From Spirochaetota bacterium (GTDB lineage Bacteria > Spirochaetota > Brachyspiria > Brachyspirales > JACRPF01), in NCBI GenBank assembly GCA_038043445.1, contig JBBTBY010000063.1, positions 45,865-109,864 on the forward strand: a stretch of 64,000 nucleotides of DNA, written 5' to 3'. The number at the start of each line of letters is the position of its first letter. Position 1 is the first letter of the stretch. This document shows, one piece after another, positions 44,408-53,386 of the stretch. Both the position numbers and the translations under genes were made by a program. The notes under the pieces are model-generated. The model made no database searches, was not told where the DNA came from, and saw only the letters and a list, made by a program, of their open reading frames with translations.

Positions 44408-45362
44408 GCGTTCTCCGTTGGGCGAATGCTTCCTGGGCTGCGATCGAATTGCGTTCCCAGAACACGCCGCCCTCATATCCCTGAATGCGATCGCCGCGTT
44501 CGATGCCGGCAAGGCGCTTCTCGATGAGCGCCGCGTACCGCTCGTCCTTCTCTATCGAACAGTAACGTCTTCCGAGCTTTTTTGCAACTGCCGCCGCGGT
44601 CCCCGAGCCGGCGAATGCGTCGAGTACCATATCGCCTTCGTTCGACGAAGCGAGCATTATCTTCGCAAGGAGCTTCTCCGGCTTCTGCGTGGGGTGTTCG
44701 GTGTTCTCAGGCATCGACCAATAGGGTACGGTAAGGTCGGTCCAGAGATTCGATGCATGCGTCCTTCTGAAACCGCCGTGCGCCGTCCGCTCCCAATCCT
44801 TGGGTTTGCCGTTCTCGGTATACGGGGCGATGACGCGCCGCATTATCTTCACCGCATCGGTATTGAAGGCATAGTTATCCGACACCGTCGCGAACCAGAT
44901 ATCCTCCGATGCGTTCTTCCAGTTCGCTTTCGCGCCGCGGCCCTTCTCTCGCTCCCAGGTGATGCGGCTTCGCACGATAACATGCCGGGAAAGCACGTCG
45001 TATATCGCGGCGGAGGACCGCCAGTCACCGCAGACGTATATCGATGCCGTTCTCCTGAGCGACGGCACAAGCGCACGGAACCATGATCCCATGTACTCCG
45101 CGTAGCCCGCGGACGATCGGGCCCTGAACGACTCTGCGTGGAATTCCTTATCGATATTATACGGCGGATCAATGAAGAGAAGGTCGACGGAACGCGCGGG
45201 GAGATATTTCGCCGCATGGATAATATCCTGGCATATCGTTCTTCCGGCAATGGCATCCACCGATGACGGGGCTTTGAGCGTAGTGATATCCGTGCTGAAG
45301 CGGCGTACCTCCGCTGCCGAGAGCGTCATCGTCTTGTTCCGCGGAGAACGGTCCTTCGTCAT
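44394..45362 (-). CDS. Orphan DNA methyltransferase, beta class (N6-adenine or N4-cytosine)
   Basis: The protein has 322 residues. DPPYN at 65-69 comes before FAGSGT at 250-255, with EHPTQKP in between; this order (motif IV, target-recognition part, motif I) defines the beta class (N6_N4_Mtase). No restriction endonuclease gene lies nearby, so it is an orphan enzyme that may mark DNA for regulation or protect against a plasmid- or phage-borne nuclease. It starts directly after the MFS stop and overlaps pheA by 14 bp, so it is expressed with two housekeeping-type genes. The recognition site cannot be read from the sequence. A start at codon 12 (45329) is possible. Confidence 0.88.
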   Translation of the reverse strand: MTKDRSPRNKTMTLSAAEVRRFSTDITTLKAPSSVDAIAGRTICQDIIHAAKYLPARSVDLLFIDPPYNIDKEFHAESFRARSSAGYAEYMGSWFRALVPSLRRTASIYVCGDWRSSAAIYDVLSRHVIVRSRITWEREKGRGAKANWKNASEDIWFATVSDNYAFNTDAVKIMRRVIAPYTENGKPKDWERTAHGGFRRTHASNLWTDLTVPYWSMPENTEHPTQKPEKLLAKIMLASSNEGDMVLDAFAGSGTAAAVAKKLGRRYCSIEKDERYAALIEKRLAGIERGDRIQGYEGGVFWERNSIAAQEAFAQRRTHGHR

Positions 45363-46553
45363 CTACACCCGCTTGGGTACGGGCAGTCTCATCTGAAGCG
45401 CGGATATCCCGTAGAGCGATGCGATGACAGCGCCGATGGCGAACACATACTGATAGCCGAACGTGAGCCATATCACGCCGCTTGCAAGGGCGATGCTTAT
45501 GGAGAACACGTGATCGATGGTCGTTCCCATGGCGAGCGTGGGCGAGACATGGGCGGGTATAACGGCGATCTTCTTGAGATACGTCGCACGCGCCATGCCG
45601 AACGAAAAAAGGAGCATGTCAAGAACATAGCATGACGCCGCGATGTAGAACCCGGCATCGCCGAACAGTATCTTCGCGAAACCGTAGCCGAGACAGACGA
45701 CGATGAGCACGCCGCCTTCGACGGCAAGCACCGTCCGTTCGCCGAGGCGGTCTATCATGCGCCCGAGAAAGGGCTGAAAGAGAATGCCGATGATGCTGCC
45801 GATGGTGAAAAGCACCGCGATGATGGCCGTCGGTTTCCCGTAGATGGTAACGAGCACCCACGGCGCGAAGGTGATGAATATCTGCTTCCTTGTACCGAAG
45901 AGAATGGTAAGCCAGTAGTACAGCGAGTATTCCCGGCGGAGTATGAAACGCATCTTCGCAGGGGGCGCTGCCTTCGGTTTCATGAAAAGCATGAGTACGC
46001 CTGCGATGACAAGACACACAGCCGCGATGGTGAACGTGACCGCGAACGTGAACTTGAGATAACCGAAGCCGACGACGACCAGACCGCCGCCCGCGATGGC
46101 TGCGAACGTCCGTATGCCGTTCAACTGCCCGAGGCGCCTGCCTTCCTTGCCCGCATGCGCGAGCTCCATCCCGATGGCCGACGACAGCGGCATGAAAAGA
46201 TGCTGCCCTAAGCTCATGATGAAAAGCCATGCGAGCATGATGTTGAACTTCGGCGCAAAGAACGCTATCAGTATGAGGCCCACTGCCTGCAGGAACATGG
46301 AAAATGCGGCAAGCCTCCGCGATGAAAGGAAGAAGAGCAGCGCCGAAACGAATACGACGGTGAACCCGGGCAATTCACGGGGGAGTTCGAGGACGCTCCT
46401 CGCCATGCCGGTGAGATTGTACGTTTCGCTCAGGAAATTGTTGAACGTCGATTCGATGACATTCGTGGTGAACCCGGTCGCGGCGACAACGGCGATGAAA
46501 AGCCACAGATCTCGGGGTATGTGTTCGAAGCGCAAACGTAGACGGGCCAGCAT
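45363..46553 (-). CDS. Major facilitator superfamily transporter
   Basis: The protein has 396 residues with about 12 hydrophobic segments. GRMIDRLGERTVLAVEGG between the halves matches the MFS loop GxxxDRxGRR. ATG 46553 is chosen because a promoter lies just upstream; the TTG at 46586, which gives a longer frame, is part of the -35 box. The substrate is not evident; the general style (fusion of weakly conserved loops, LGQLNGIRTFAAIAGGG) is that of drug or sugar efflux members. It heads the operon with the DNA methyltransferase and pheA. Confidence 0.85.
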   Translation of the reverse strand: MLARLRLRFEHIPRDLWLFIAVVAATGFTTNVIESTFNNFLSETYNLTGMARSVLELPRELPGFTVVFVSALLFFLSSRRLAAFSMFLQAVGLILIAFFAPKFNIMLAWLFIMSLGQHLFMPLSSAIGMELAHAGKEGRRLGQLNGIRTFAAIAGGGLVVVGFGYLKFTFAVTFTIAAVCLVIAGVLMLFMKPKAAPPAKMRFILRREYSLYYWLTILFGTRKQIFITFAPWVLVTIYGKPTAIIAVLFTIGSIIGILFQPFLGRMIDRLGERTVLAVEGGVLIVVCLGYGFAKILFGDAGFYIAASCYVLDMLLFSFGMARATYLKKIAVIPAHVSPTLAMGTTIDHVFSISIALASGVIWLTFGYQYVFAIGAVIASLYGISALQMRLPVPKRV

Positions 46554-46558
46554 GGGAT

Positions 46559-46586
46559 ATTGTATCACGGGGGCGGATTTTTTCAA
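46559..46586 (-). promoter_or_regulatory. Promoter of the MFS operon, leaderless layout
   Basis: On the minus strand TTGAAA (46586-46581), 16-bp spacer and TACAAT (46564-46559), then 5 bp to ATG 46553. Each box is one mismatch from consensus. The mRNA would begin at or within a base or two of the start codon. Confidence 0.55.
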
Positions 46587-46647
46587 TCAATAAATCCCCC
46601 GGAATATCGATAATATGGATGAAACCTACGACAGGAGATGCATCACT

Positions 46648-47703
46648 ATGCCGCACTATGAACGATTCAAGCACCGCCCACGCCCTCGCCTCTCGCACGG
46701 CGTCCATGAGCATTTTCCCCGCGGGCGGACGTATTTCGGGCGCGCTACGGGCAAGGGAAAGGGCGGCGTACTCCTGCGTAACATCGTCATCATCGGCGCC
46801 ATAGTCGGCGTGATATATATCGCAAAGAACGGCGGGCGCGAGATCGTGGGTAGATTCATCACGAAGCCCGCGGCAGAGAGGACCGAGACCAAGATCGACC
46901 CCAAGGCGAAAAAGCTCGAGGATGCGCTCAAGAATTTTCTGGCAGACGTGCAGACACCCCCGGCCCGTGAGCTTACCGTGGTCACCAAGGTCGACGACGA
47001 TGACGCCGGTAAAGAGCATATCACGAAGCGTGAAAAGCCCGTGCGGGAAGAAAAGGACGATGCGGTAAAGACGGACAGAACGGCAAAAGCCGAAGTTCCC
47101 GAGAAAAAAGCCGTCGAGACAAAACCCCGCCGCGAGGTGAAGACGGCATCACGGACCGCAAAGGGTGAAGCGAAGCCGAAAGAACGAACGGCCGAACGGA
47201 CCGCGGAAAGCGATACGTCGGTCAAAAAGAGGACTGAGACCGTTGCTCGTGCGGAAGCACCGGTAAAAGCAGTGAAGCCTTCCATATATTTCATAAAATA
47301 TGACGAGGACAAAGGAAATATCGAATTGGCACCGCGCAAGCGGCCGCTCGGCTACAAGCCGACGATAAAGGATGCCATCACCGCGCTCCTTGACGGACCC
47401 GATAATCGCGAACGCGACGGGAATATCATCACCTGTATACCGGAAAAAGCGTATCTTATCGATGCGAAGCAGGAAGGGGATACCGTATTCCTCGATTTCA
47501 ATGCCGAGTTCGAATACAATCGCCTGGGATATGAAGGCCTTCGCGCGCAGGTGAATCAGATAGTGTTCACCGCAACGCAATTCTCCGGGATAAAGAGCGT
47601 CGTCTTCCTTATCAATGGCAAACGGCGCGACAGCATCGGCGGCGAGGGATTCTCCATAGCAAAACCGTTCACCCGCTCCGGCAGCGCGCTTACGGTCAAC
47701 TGA
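46648..47703 (+). CDS. GerMN-domain protein with N-terminal membrane anchor
   Basis: The protein has 351 residues. AGGAG (46633-46637) favours ATG 46648; ATG 46615 is an alternative. A basic N-terminus (about 1-38) is followed by one span (about 40-58, LLRNIVIIGAIVGVIYIA). A long charged linker rich in Lys, Glu, Thr and Ala (about 70-225) follows, then a GerMN domain (about 235-345, with IKDAITALLDGP and VFLDFNAEF). GerMN domains occur in spore GerM but also in non-sporulating bacteria including spirochaetes, where they are envelope proteins of unclear function. The linker would let the domain reach across the periplasm. Confidence 0.82.
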   Translation: MPHYERFKHRPRPRLSHGVHEHFPRGRTYFGRATGKGKGGVLLRNIVIIGAIVGVIYIAKNGGREIVGRFITKPAAERTETKIDPKAKKLEDALKNFLADVQTPPARELTVVTKVDDDDAGKEHITKREKPVREEKDDAVKTDRTAKAEVPEKKAVETKPRREVKTASRTAKGEAKPKERTAERTAESDTSVKKRTETVARAEAPVKAVKPSIYFIKYDEDKGNIELAPRKRPLGYKPTIKDAITALLDGPDNRERDGNIITCIPEKAYLIDAKQEGDTVFLDFNAEFEYNRLGYEGLRAQVNQIVFTATQFSGIKSVVFLINGKRRDSIGGEGFSIAKPFTRSGSALTVN

Positions 47704-47731
47704 TACCGCCCTTTAAATCATCGACCTGCTC

Positions 47732-47760
47732 TTGACAGATTTTTTACTGTGCGTTACTAT
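47732..47760 (+). promoter_or_regulatory. Promoter of the lipoprotein gene, leaderless layout
   Basis: TTGACA at 47732-47737, 17-bp spacer and TACTAT at 47755-47760, then 7 bp to ATG 47768. The longest frame of the gene begins with a TTG at 47732, which is this -35 box. The only start that gives a signal peptide is at the expected transcription start. Confidence 0.58.
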
Positions 47761-47767
47761 TACTGCC

Positions 47768-48802
47768 ATGAAAAATAAAACCACCCCCCTTCTCACCGTT
47801 TCTATCGCCGCCCTGCTCCTTACGCTCGGCGGCTGCGCCACGACCGAGGTCTTTTTCACCGTGAAAAGACCCGCCCAGATATCCATGCGCGGCGTCAAAC
47901 GCATGGCCATGGGCAATTTCACCGGCAATAATGCGGCGCATGTGAACAAGCTCATCGCACGGCTGGAATCGTCGATGATAGACAGTAAGGCCTTTGAGGG
48001 CGTCATCGACAGGAAGCATATGGCTGATGTGCTGAAAGAGCATAATATTCAGCTTACCGGCATGTTCAATGAGAAGTCCGTGGCCCAGATAGGGAAATTC
48101 ATTGCCGCCGCCGGCATCATCTACGCGAGCATCGACGATGACGGATACACGGAAACGCTCACTGAGAAAATGGTGGTGACCGCGAAAACGAACATCGACA
48201 AGAAGAACCCGAAAGACAAGTCAACGTGGGTCACGAATATAACCGTATTTTCGAATATGATGCATACGCGTACCGGCACCTACACGCTCAACATCACGTA
48301 TCAGGTCGTTGATATCGAAAAGGCCACGCTTGCTGCGGTACGGCCGATGAACATCAAGCGCAAATTCGTGAAGATCGGAAAAGATGAGGTCCCCGAAGCC
48401 ATCGATAAGGAAGAGGCGTTCGCTACAACGCTCGCCGAATCCTGCTATTCGTTCGTTCGTATGATAACACCGTCCTACGTGAACGTCCGCGCGGATTTCA
48501 TGCGGGATAATGAATTGCCGGAAGTGGACCTTGCCGTGAAGAACATCAGAAGCGACCTCATGCCCGAGGGCATCGAGATGCTCAAGAACATGCTCGGCAA
48601 AGGGACAAAAACCGAGATACAGGCGAAGACATATTACAACTACGGCCTTGCGCTGGTGTTCAACGGCGAGTACGATTACGCCATGGAGAACATCAGAAAG
48701 GCGCTCTCCATGAACCCGGACGAGCAGGCATACCGCAACGGCATGGCGCTCGTTAAGAGCGAAAAAGAGAACTCGGAAAAGCTTAAAGAGCAGGAGCAGT
48801 AG
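47768..48802 (+). CDS. Lipoprotein, CsgG-like N-domain with C-terminal TPR-like repeat
   Basis: The protein has 344 residues. A lipoprotein signal (MKNKTTPLLTVSIAALLLTL) ends in the lipobox LGGC, cysteine 23. Residues about 30-230 recall the CsgG/DUF799-like nucleotide-free fold of outer-membrane secretion lipoproteins (KRMAMGNFTG, KAFEGVIDRKHMADVLKEH), seen often in envelope-stress or curli-type systems. The C-terminal part (about 265-335) has the TPR pattern AKTYYNYGLALVFNGEYDYAMENIRKALSMNP (given in two pieces in similar proteins). The role is inferred as envelope assembly or sensing. There is no ribosome-binding site, and the mRNA looks leaderless. Confidence 0.72.
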   Translation: MKNKTTPLLTVSIAALLLTLGGCATTEVFFTVKRPAQISMRGVKRMAMGNFTGNNAAHVNKLIARLESSMIDSKAFEGVIDRKHMADVLKEHNIQLTGMFNEKSVAQIGKFIAAAGIIYASIDDDGYTETLTEKMVVTAKTNIDKKNPKDKSTWVTNITVFSNMMHTRTGTYTLNITYQVVDIEKATLAAVRPMNIKRKFVKIGKDEVPEAIDKEEAFATTLAESCYSFVRMITPSYVNVRADFMRDNELPEVDLAVKNIRSDLMPEGIEMLKNMLGKGTKTEIQAKTYYNYGLALVFNGEYDYAMENIRKALSMNPDEQAYRNGMALVKSEKENSEKLKEQEQ

Positions 48803-48805
48803 CTC

Positions 48806-49138
48806 TTATTCCGCTATTCCCGGACAATCGCGATCGAAATTGATAAGACGTCCGTCCTCATCGACGTAATCTTTCCAGTACGGGAATGTCGCGCATTGTT
48901 CCGGTTTCCCATCCTGTATCCTGCAGCCGTTCGCCGTTAAGAGCGGGCAGCCATCGTCGCCCACTTTGATGAATGACTGTCTGCCTCGGCGGAAGAGATA
49001 TCCTTTCATGAAGTCCTTTTCCCCGATACGAAGCGACTTCGCCGCCCGGCGAATATCGTCGCGGGAGAAATAGACGAAGCCGCGGTCGCGACAGCATTGT
49101 CCGCAGCGCTTGCAGGCGAACGAGAACTGATATCCCAT
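48806..49138 (-). CDS. YkgJ-family cysteine-cluster protein
   Basis: The protein has 110 residues. The family's cysteine pattern is complete: CKRCGQCC near the N-terminus, then CPLL, GCRI, QCATFP and DCPGI. The eight-cysteine YkgJ (UPF0153) proteins are thought to bind a metal, zinc or an iron-sulfur cluster; the cellular role is unknown. It is convergent with the lipoprotein gene (3 bp between stops). A promoter with a -10 box only 6 bp from the ATG lies upstream. Confidence 0.88.
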   Translation of the reverse strand: MGYQFSFACKRCGQCCRDRGFVYFSRDDIRRAAKSLRIGEKDFMKGYLFRRGRQSFIKVGDDGCPLLTANGCRIQDGKPEQCATFPYWKDYVDEDGRLINFDRDCPGIAE

Positions 49139-49144
49139 GCGGAT

Positions 49145-49172
49145 AGTATATCACTTGTAATGCGATAGTCCA
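49145..49172 (-). promoter_or_regulatory. Promoter of the YkgJ gene, leaderless layout
   Basis: On the minus strand TGGACT (49172-49167), 16-bp spacer and TATACT (49150-49145), then 6 bp to ATG 49138. No ribosome-binding site fits in that space. Confidence 0.48.
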
Positions 49173-49209
49173 TGTCCTTTCCCTCTATAGTAAAGTCCTG
49201 ATTTTCTTA

Positions 49210-49238
49210 TTGCTTGCAGCAGCTCCGCGATATATATT
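49210..49238 (+). promoter_or_regulatory. Promoter of the GH43-like gene, leaderless layout
   Basis: TTGCTT at 49210-49215, 17-bp spacer and TATATT at 49233-49238, then 6 bp to ATG 49245. The -35 is weak (three matches), the -10 good. Confidence 0.42.
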
Positions 49239-49244
49239 CACTCT

Positions 49245-50285
49245 ATGATGATCCCCTTCAGTGATCGATTAGGAAAAGCCGTAAAGAACGGCGGGTTCAG
49301 GCTGCGCGATTATTGGGTGTGGTGCGGGAGCGCCGTTCGCGGTGATGACGATCTTTATCATCTGTATGCATCGCGTATACCGAAGTCGCTGCCGTTCGCC
49401 GTGCATTGGGTGCCCAATTCCGAGATCGTACATGCCGTTTCAAGAACGCCCGAGGGGCCGTATGCGTTCTCGGACGTGTCGCTTCCGCCGCGGGATCGTT
49501 CGTTCTGGGACGGGCGCATGACACATAATCCGCACATACACCGGGTGGACGGCAGATATATCCTGTTCTATACTGCAACGACATATCGCGACGACATGCC
49601 GGATGCAGAACACCCGGCACAGCAATGGAGCGATATTCACCGTGAGGCAATGCGCGGACAGTATGTCGGCTATGCGGTTTCCGATTCCCCGTACGGCCCG
49701 TGGGCGAGGCTCGATGCGCCGATAGCCATGCCGCGTCCGGGGATGTGGGATGAATACATGATCACGAACCCTGCCGCCTATTTCCATCCCGATGGGCGCG
49801 TTTTTGTCGCATACAAGTCCGGAAGGGATCCCGATACGCACGGCTGGCCGGTCATTCTCAAATACGGCATGCTTGCGGCGGACGGACTCGGTCCCGAATT
49901 CACCCGATTTTCGGACGAACCGCTTTTCTCTTTCGACGATGCCGGCGTTCGCATCGAAGATGCATTCATGTGGTATGAGGACGGCGTCTACCAGATGCTC
50001 ATCAACGACCTCACGGGGAAGATCACCGGTGAAGATCATGCCGGGGTACACGCCTTTTCGCGGGACCTGAAGCGGTGGGCGATAGCGCCGGCGCCGAAGG
50101 CGTATTCCCGGACTGTATCATGGGATGACGGCAGCGTAACGACGCAGGGTTCGCTTGAGCGGCCGCAGCTCCTTATCGAGAACGGAAGGCCGACACATCT
50201 TATCCTTGCTACCGCGGACGGCCCAGGTCATTTTTCGAACGCACAGGATACATGGACGACCGTGATAAGGCTCAACGACCGTTAA
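49245..50285 (+). CDS. GH43/GH117-like glycoside hydrolase (five-bladed beta-propeller)
   Basis: The protein has 346 residues. Repeated blade-type segments are seen: DYWVWCGSAVRGDDDLYHLYAS, THNPHIHRVDGRYILFYTA, DEYMITNPAAYFHPDGRVF, RIEDAFMWYEDGVYQMLIND and ERPQLLIENG (each given elsewhere in families as one blade). The acidic residues of clan GH-F have candidates in GDDD, NP and ED positions. No signal peptide is found, so it acts on oligosaccharides inside the cell. It leads a set with two sulfatases and a beta-helix enzyme, which suggests processing of a sulfated plant or algal glycan. It is 36 bp upstream of the first sulfatase. Confidence 0.75.
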   Translation: MMIPFSDRLGKAVKNGGFRLRDYWVWCGSAVRGDDDLYHLYASRIPKSLPFAVHWVPNSEIVHAVSRTPEGPYAFSDVSLPPRDRSFWDGRMTHNPHIHRVDGRYILFYTATTYRDDMPDAEHPAQQWSDIHREAMRGQYVGYAVSDSPYGPWARLDAPIAMPRPGMWDEYMITNPAAYFHPDGRVFVAYKSGRDPDTHGWPVILKYGMLAADGLGPEFTRFSDEPLFSFDDAGVRIEDAFMWYEDGVYQMLINDLTGKITGEDHAGVHAFSRDLKRWAIAPAPKAYSRTVSWDDGSVTTQGSLERPQLLIENGRPTHLILATADGPGHFSNAQDTWTTVIRLNDR

Positions 50286-50320
50286 CGCATGGCCTTTTCC
50301 GGAAAAGGAGTGATCGCAGC

Positions 50321-51775
50321 ATGAACGATACGAAGCCGAATATCATAGCCATCATGGCCGATGATCTCGGCTACGGCGATATCGGGGTGTACGGCAACCC
50401 GATCGTTGATACGCCGCATATCGATGCGCTTGCGCGAAGCGGTGTTCGGCTCGATCAGCATTATTCCGCATCGCCGATATGCGCGCCTGCGCGTGCGGCA
50501 TTCCTCACCGGGCGGTACAATCACCGCGTCGGCGCGGTCGATGTTTCGTCCAACCGCGGCGTGGACCGTATCGCGCTCTGCGAGCGGACGCTCGGGGATG
50601 TTTTTTCGCATGCGGGATATGTCACCGGCATGATCGGCAAATGGCATAATGGGCTCTTCGATATGCGCCATCACCCGAACGCACGGGGGTTCCGTGAATT
50701 CCTGGGATTCCTCAACGGCGGCATGGGCTATTACGACTGGATACTCGATCGCAACGGATCGAGCATTCGTTCCGACGGGCGGTATCTCACCGATGTCTTC
50801 TCCGACGAAGCGGTATCGTTCATCCATCGACACGCAGCGGAGAATTTTTTTCTGACGGTCACGTACAACGCCCCGCATTCGCCGCTCGAAGCGCCCGAAA
50901 TGGATGCGGCGGTGTTCGAGGGAACATGCGCCCCCGCTGTCGCCGCCCTCTACGGGATGATACGCGTCATGGACCGCGGCATCGGGCGAATACTCTCGGC
51001 ACTCGATGCATGCGGCCTTTCAGAAAACACCATCGTTCTCTTCACGAGCGACAACGGGCCGTTCATGGGAAACGAATCGTATCGCGGCGCACCGCAGAGC
51101 ATGCTCCGTTATAATGGACCATTTTCCGGGATGAAATACGATGTGCTTGAAGGCGGCATACGTGTCCCGGCCGTACTACGCTGGCCCGGCGGCGGGCTAT
51201 CCGGCGGTACGGTACGCAATGACATGATCCATTTTTGCGACTGGATCCCCACGCTCGCCGCATGCGCGGGTATCCGCACCGACATCTGCAGGCCCCTCGA
51301 CGGCATGGACATGCTGCCGTATCTGCAAAGCGGAGCGTACGCCCCGGTAAAGCGATTCTGGCAGTACAACCGCTATGAACCCGCGCTCAACTGCAATGCC
51401 GCCATGCGCGACGGCGACTGGAAGCTCTACTGGCCGCGGGTGAGTGCGTCGGACAAAAAACTCGAAGGGGATAATCACTGGTATCGGCGGCTTTTTCATG
51501 AGCCTCATTTCCTCACCGATATCGACCGCGCGCCGATAGTGCGCGAGATACCGACACCAGGGACGCCGAAGCTTTTCAACATCGCCGATGACCCGGCGGA
51601 GGCATACGATAGAGCAGGCGCGGAGACGGAGCGCGCAGGGCGCATGAGACGTGAACTGGAAAACTGGTTCGAGTCGGTGAACCGCGAAAGGCGTAATGAC
51701 CCTGACAACTGGCGCGGGGAGAACACCATGGCGCCGATGAAGACTGATGTCCGTTTTTTTTCTCCATTGTCCTGA
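50321..51775 (+). CDS. Sulfatase, cysteine type, no export signal
   Basis: The protein has 484 residues from ATG 50321, with AGGAG (50306-50310) 10 bp upstream. NIIAIMADDLGYGDIG holds the calcium-binding aspartates. The formylglycine motif CxPxR is C54-A-P-A-R, and TGRYNHR follows. GKWH and SDNGPF are further active-site blocks. The S1 family (arylsulfatase type) removes sulfate from sugars; the cysteine must be oxidised by a formylglycine-generating enzyme or anSME, neither of which is in the window. Neither this start nor the longer frame gives a signal peptide, so it appears cytoplasmic, in contrast to the next sulfatase. Confidence 0.9.
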   Translation: MNDTKPNIIAIMADDLGYGDIGVYGNPIVDTPHIDALARSGVRLDQHYSASPICAPARAAFLTGRYNHRVGAVDVSSNRGVDRIALCERTLGDVFSHAGYVTGMIGKWHNGLFDMRHHPNARGFREFLGFLNGGMGYYDWILDRNGSSIRSDGRYLTDVFSDEAVSFIHRHAAENFFLTVTYNAPHSPLEAPEMDAAVFEGTCAPAVAALYGMIRVMDRGIGRILSALDACGLSENTIVLFTSDNGPFMGNESYRGAPQSMLRYNGPFSGMKYDVLEGGIRVPAVLRWPGGGLSGGTVRNDMIHFCDWIPTLAACAGIRTDICRPLDGMDMLPYLQSGAYAPVKRFWQYNRYEPALNCNAAMRDGDWKLYWPRVSASDKKLEGDNHWYRRLFHEPHFLTDIDRAPIVREIPTPGTPKLFNIADDPAEAYDRAGAETERAGRMRRELENWFESVNRERRNDPDNWRGENTMAPMKTDVRFFSPLS

Positions 51776-51783
51776 TTTTTGCA

Positions 51784-51812
51784 TTGCAGCGGTGAGCGCG
51801 TTCAAGTATACT
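51784..51812 (+). promoter_or_regulatory. Candidate promoter of the exported sulfatase gene
   Basis: TTGCAG at 51784-51789, 17-bp spacer and TATACT at 51807-51812. An ATG at 51817 is only 4 bp away, and the preferred start 51841 is 28 bp away. The -10 is good, the -35 moderate. Confidence 0.42.
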
Positions 51813-51840
51813 GGAGATGGATAATGTCTGGCGGAGCACC

Positions 51841-53358
51841 ATGGACCGAAGAACATTCATACAACGATCGATGCTCGCTGCCGGGGGCCTCTCCTTGTAC
51901 AGCGGACTGGCCGCTCAAGGGGCATTGCATGACGAACGCAGGACCGATCACAGCGGGAAGCGTCCGAATATATTGCTCATACTGGCCGACGACCTCGGGT
52001 ACGGGGATATAAGCTGCTTTCGCGGCGGCTCCCCCTGGATATCCGTTGTCCCGGGCCCGAACGATATAACGATATCCACACCCTGCATCGATCGATTGGC
52101 GGGCGAAGGTGTCTCATTCACGGATTTTCACAGCAATGATGCCGTGTGCAGTCCGACACGAGCATCGCTCTTAACGGGGAAATATAATCAGCGCACCGGC
52201 GTGTGTAATGTCCTCGGGCAGTTGGGCAACGCCATGGTCAAAGTGGCCAAACCCGGTGAAATACCGTTCACGGGTCTTCGCCCGGAGGAAATGACCGTCG
52301 CCGAGATACTCAAGGACAACGGATATCGCACCGGCTGCTTCGGCAAATGGCATCTTGGTCCTATGGAAACGCATCACCCCTTGCTGAACGGTTTCGATGA
52401 ATTCGTCGGGGTCGAAGGGAGCGCCGGCGACAATTTCTCCATGGAACAGAAAGGAAAATCGTATTTTTACCGCGGGCGAACGACGGCGAAAGCGCCGGGC
52501 GGCTGGTTCACCGATGTGCTCGCCGATGAGGCTGTCCGTTTCATGCAGAAGAACGACGACGCGCCGTTCTTCGCCTATGTTCCGTTCACCGCGCCGCATC
52601 TGCCCTATGTCGGGCCGAACGACAAGGCGATAGCGGATGCATGGGACGAGAAGGGTGACTCCCCGCGAAGCGATCTATACCGGGCATATAAGGATGTTGT
52701 CGAGGGTATGGATAAGGCCGTCGGCAGGATCATCGATGCGTTGAAAAGATCTGACCTGTTCGAGAATACGCTCATTCTCTTCTCATCGGACAACGGCCCT
52801 GTTGACCACGGCAGCCCCGGCGGTTTTTCAGGCAGAAAAACGAATCTGTTCGAAGCGGGAACGCGCGTTCCGACGATCGCATGCTGGCAGGGAAAGATCA
52901 AAGCCGGGACGGTGTGCCGCGAACCCGCAATGAGCATGGACCTTTTTTCTACGATCTGCGGTGCGGCGAACATTATGGTACCCGCGCAGGTGCTTGCAGA
53001 TGGCGTGGACCTGTGTCCCGTGCTCACGCAGTCAAAGGGAATGGAGCGTCGGCTGCTTTTCTGGGAAAGACCAGCCGGGGTATCGATGAAGAATTTCCAT
53101 ATTCGCCGGGCGGCAGTACGCGACGGCCGCTGGAAACTGCTTCAGGACAGATCGGGGACGCCGTTCCGTCTGTTCGACCTGAGTGCCGATCCGCGAGAGG
53201 AGCATGATCTGGCCTCTTCCATGCCGGAAAAAGTGACCCAGTTACGATCGGCATTCGAAGAATGGAAAAAACGGGTGTACGCGGATGCCCCCTGGGATTA
53301 CGATGAGTATCTTGACCGTTTCGAGAAAGCGGGGATACTGGTGAGGGAAAAGCATTAA
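51841..53358 (+). CDS. Tat-exported sulfatase, cysteine type
   Basis: The protein has 505 residues. MDRRTFIQRSMLAAGGLSL is a twin-arginine signal, so folding with formylglycine is finished in the cytoplasm before export. ILADDLGYGDIS binds calcium. The sulfatase motif is C103-S-P-T-R, followed by LLTGKYNQRTG. GKWHLGPMETHHP and SSDNGP complete the site. ATG 51841 is chosen for the signal; an in-frame ATG at 51817 adds eight residues in front of it. It is likely to desulfate a polysaccharide in the periplasm or outside. The next gene is 28 bp downstream. Confidence 0.92.
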   Translation: MDRRTFIQRSMLAAGGLSLYSGLAAQGALHDERRTDHSGKRPNILLILADDLGYGDISCFRGGSPWISVVPGPNDITISTPCIDRLAGEGVSFTDFHSNDAVCSPTRASLLTGKYNQRTGVCNVLGQLGNAMVKVAKPGEIPFTGLRPEEMTVAEILKDNGYRTGCFGKWHLGPMETHHPLLNGFDEFVGVEGSAGDNFSMEQKGKSYFYRGRTTAKAPGGWFTDVLADEAVRFMQKNDDAPFFAYVPFTAPHLPYVGPNDKAIADAWDEKGDSPRSDLYRAYKDVVEGMDKAVGRIIDALKRSDLFENTLILFSSDNGPVDHGSPGGFSGRKTNLFEAGTRVPTIACWQGKIKAGTVCREPAMSMDLFSTICGAANIMVPAQVLADGVDLCPVLTQSKGMERRLLFWERPAGVSMKNFHIRRAAVRDGRWKLLQDRSGTPFRLFDLSADPREEHDLASSMPEKVTQLRSAFEEWKKRVYADAPWDYDEYLDRFEKAGILVREKH

Positions 53359-53386
53359 TGTTTACGCAACGAACGGGGGCATCGGC

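Noticed and set aside
46554..46586. TTG start giving 11 extra residues on the MFS protein
   Set aside because: The TTG coincides with the -35 TTGAAA of a good promoter whose -10 lies 5 bp before ATG 46553.
47732..47767. TTG start giving 12 extra residues on the CsgG-like lipoprotein
   Set aside because: The TTG is a -35 box and the extra residues would spoil the signal peptide.
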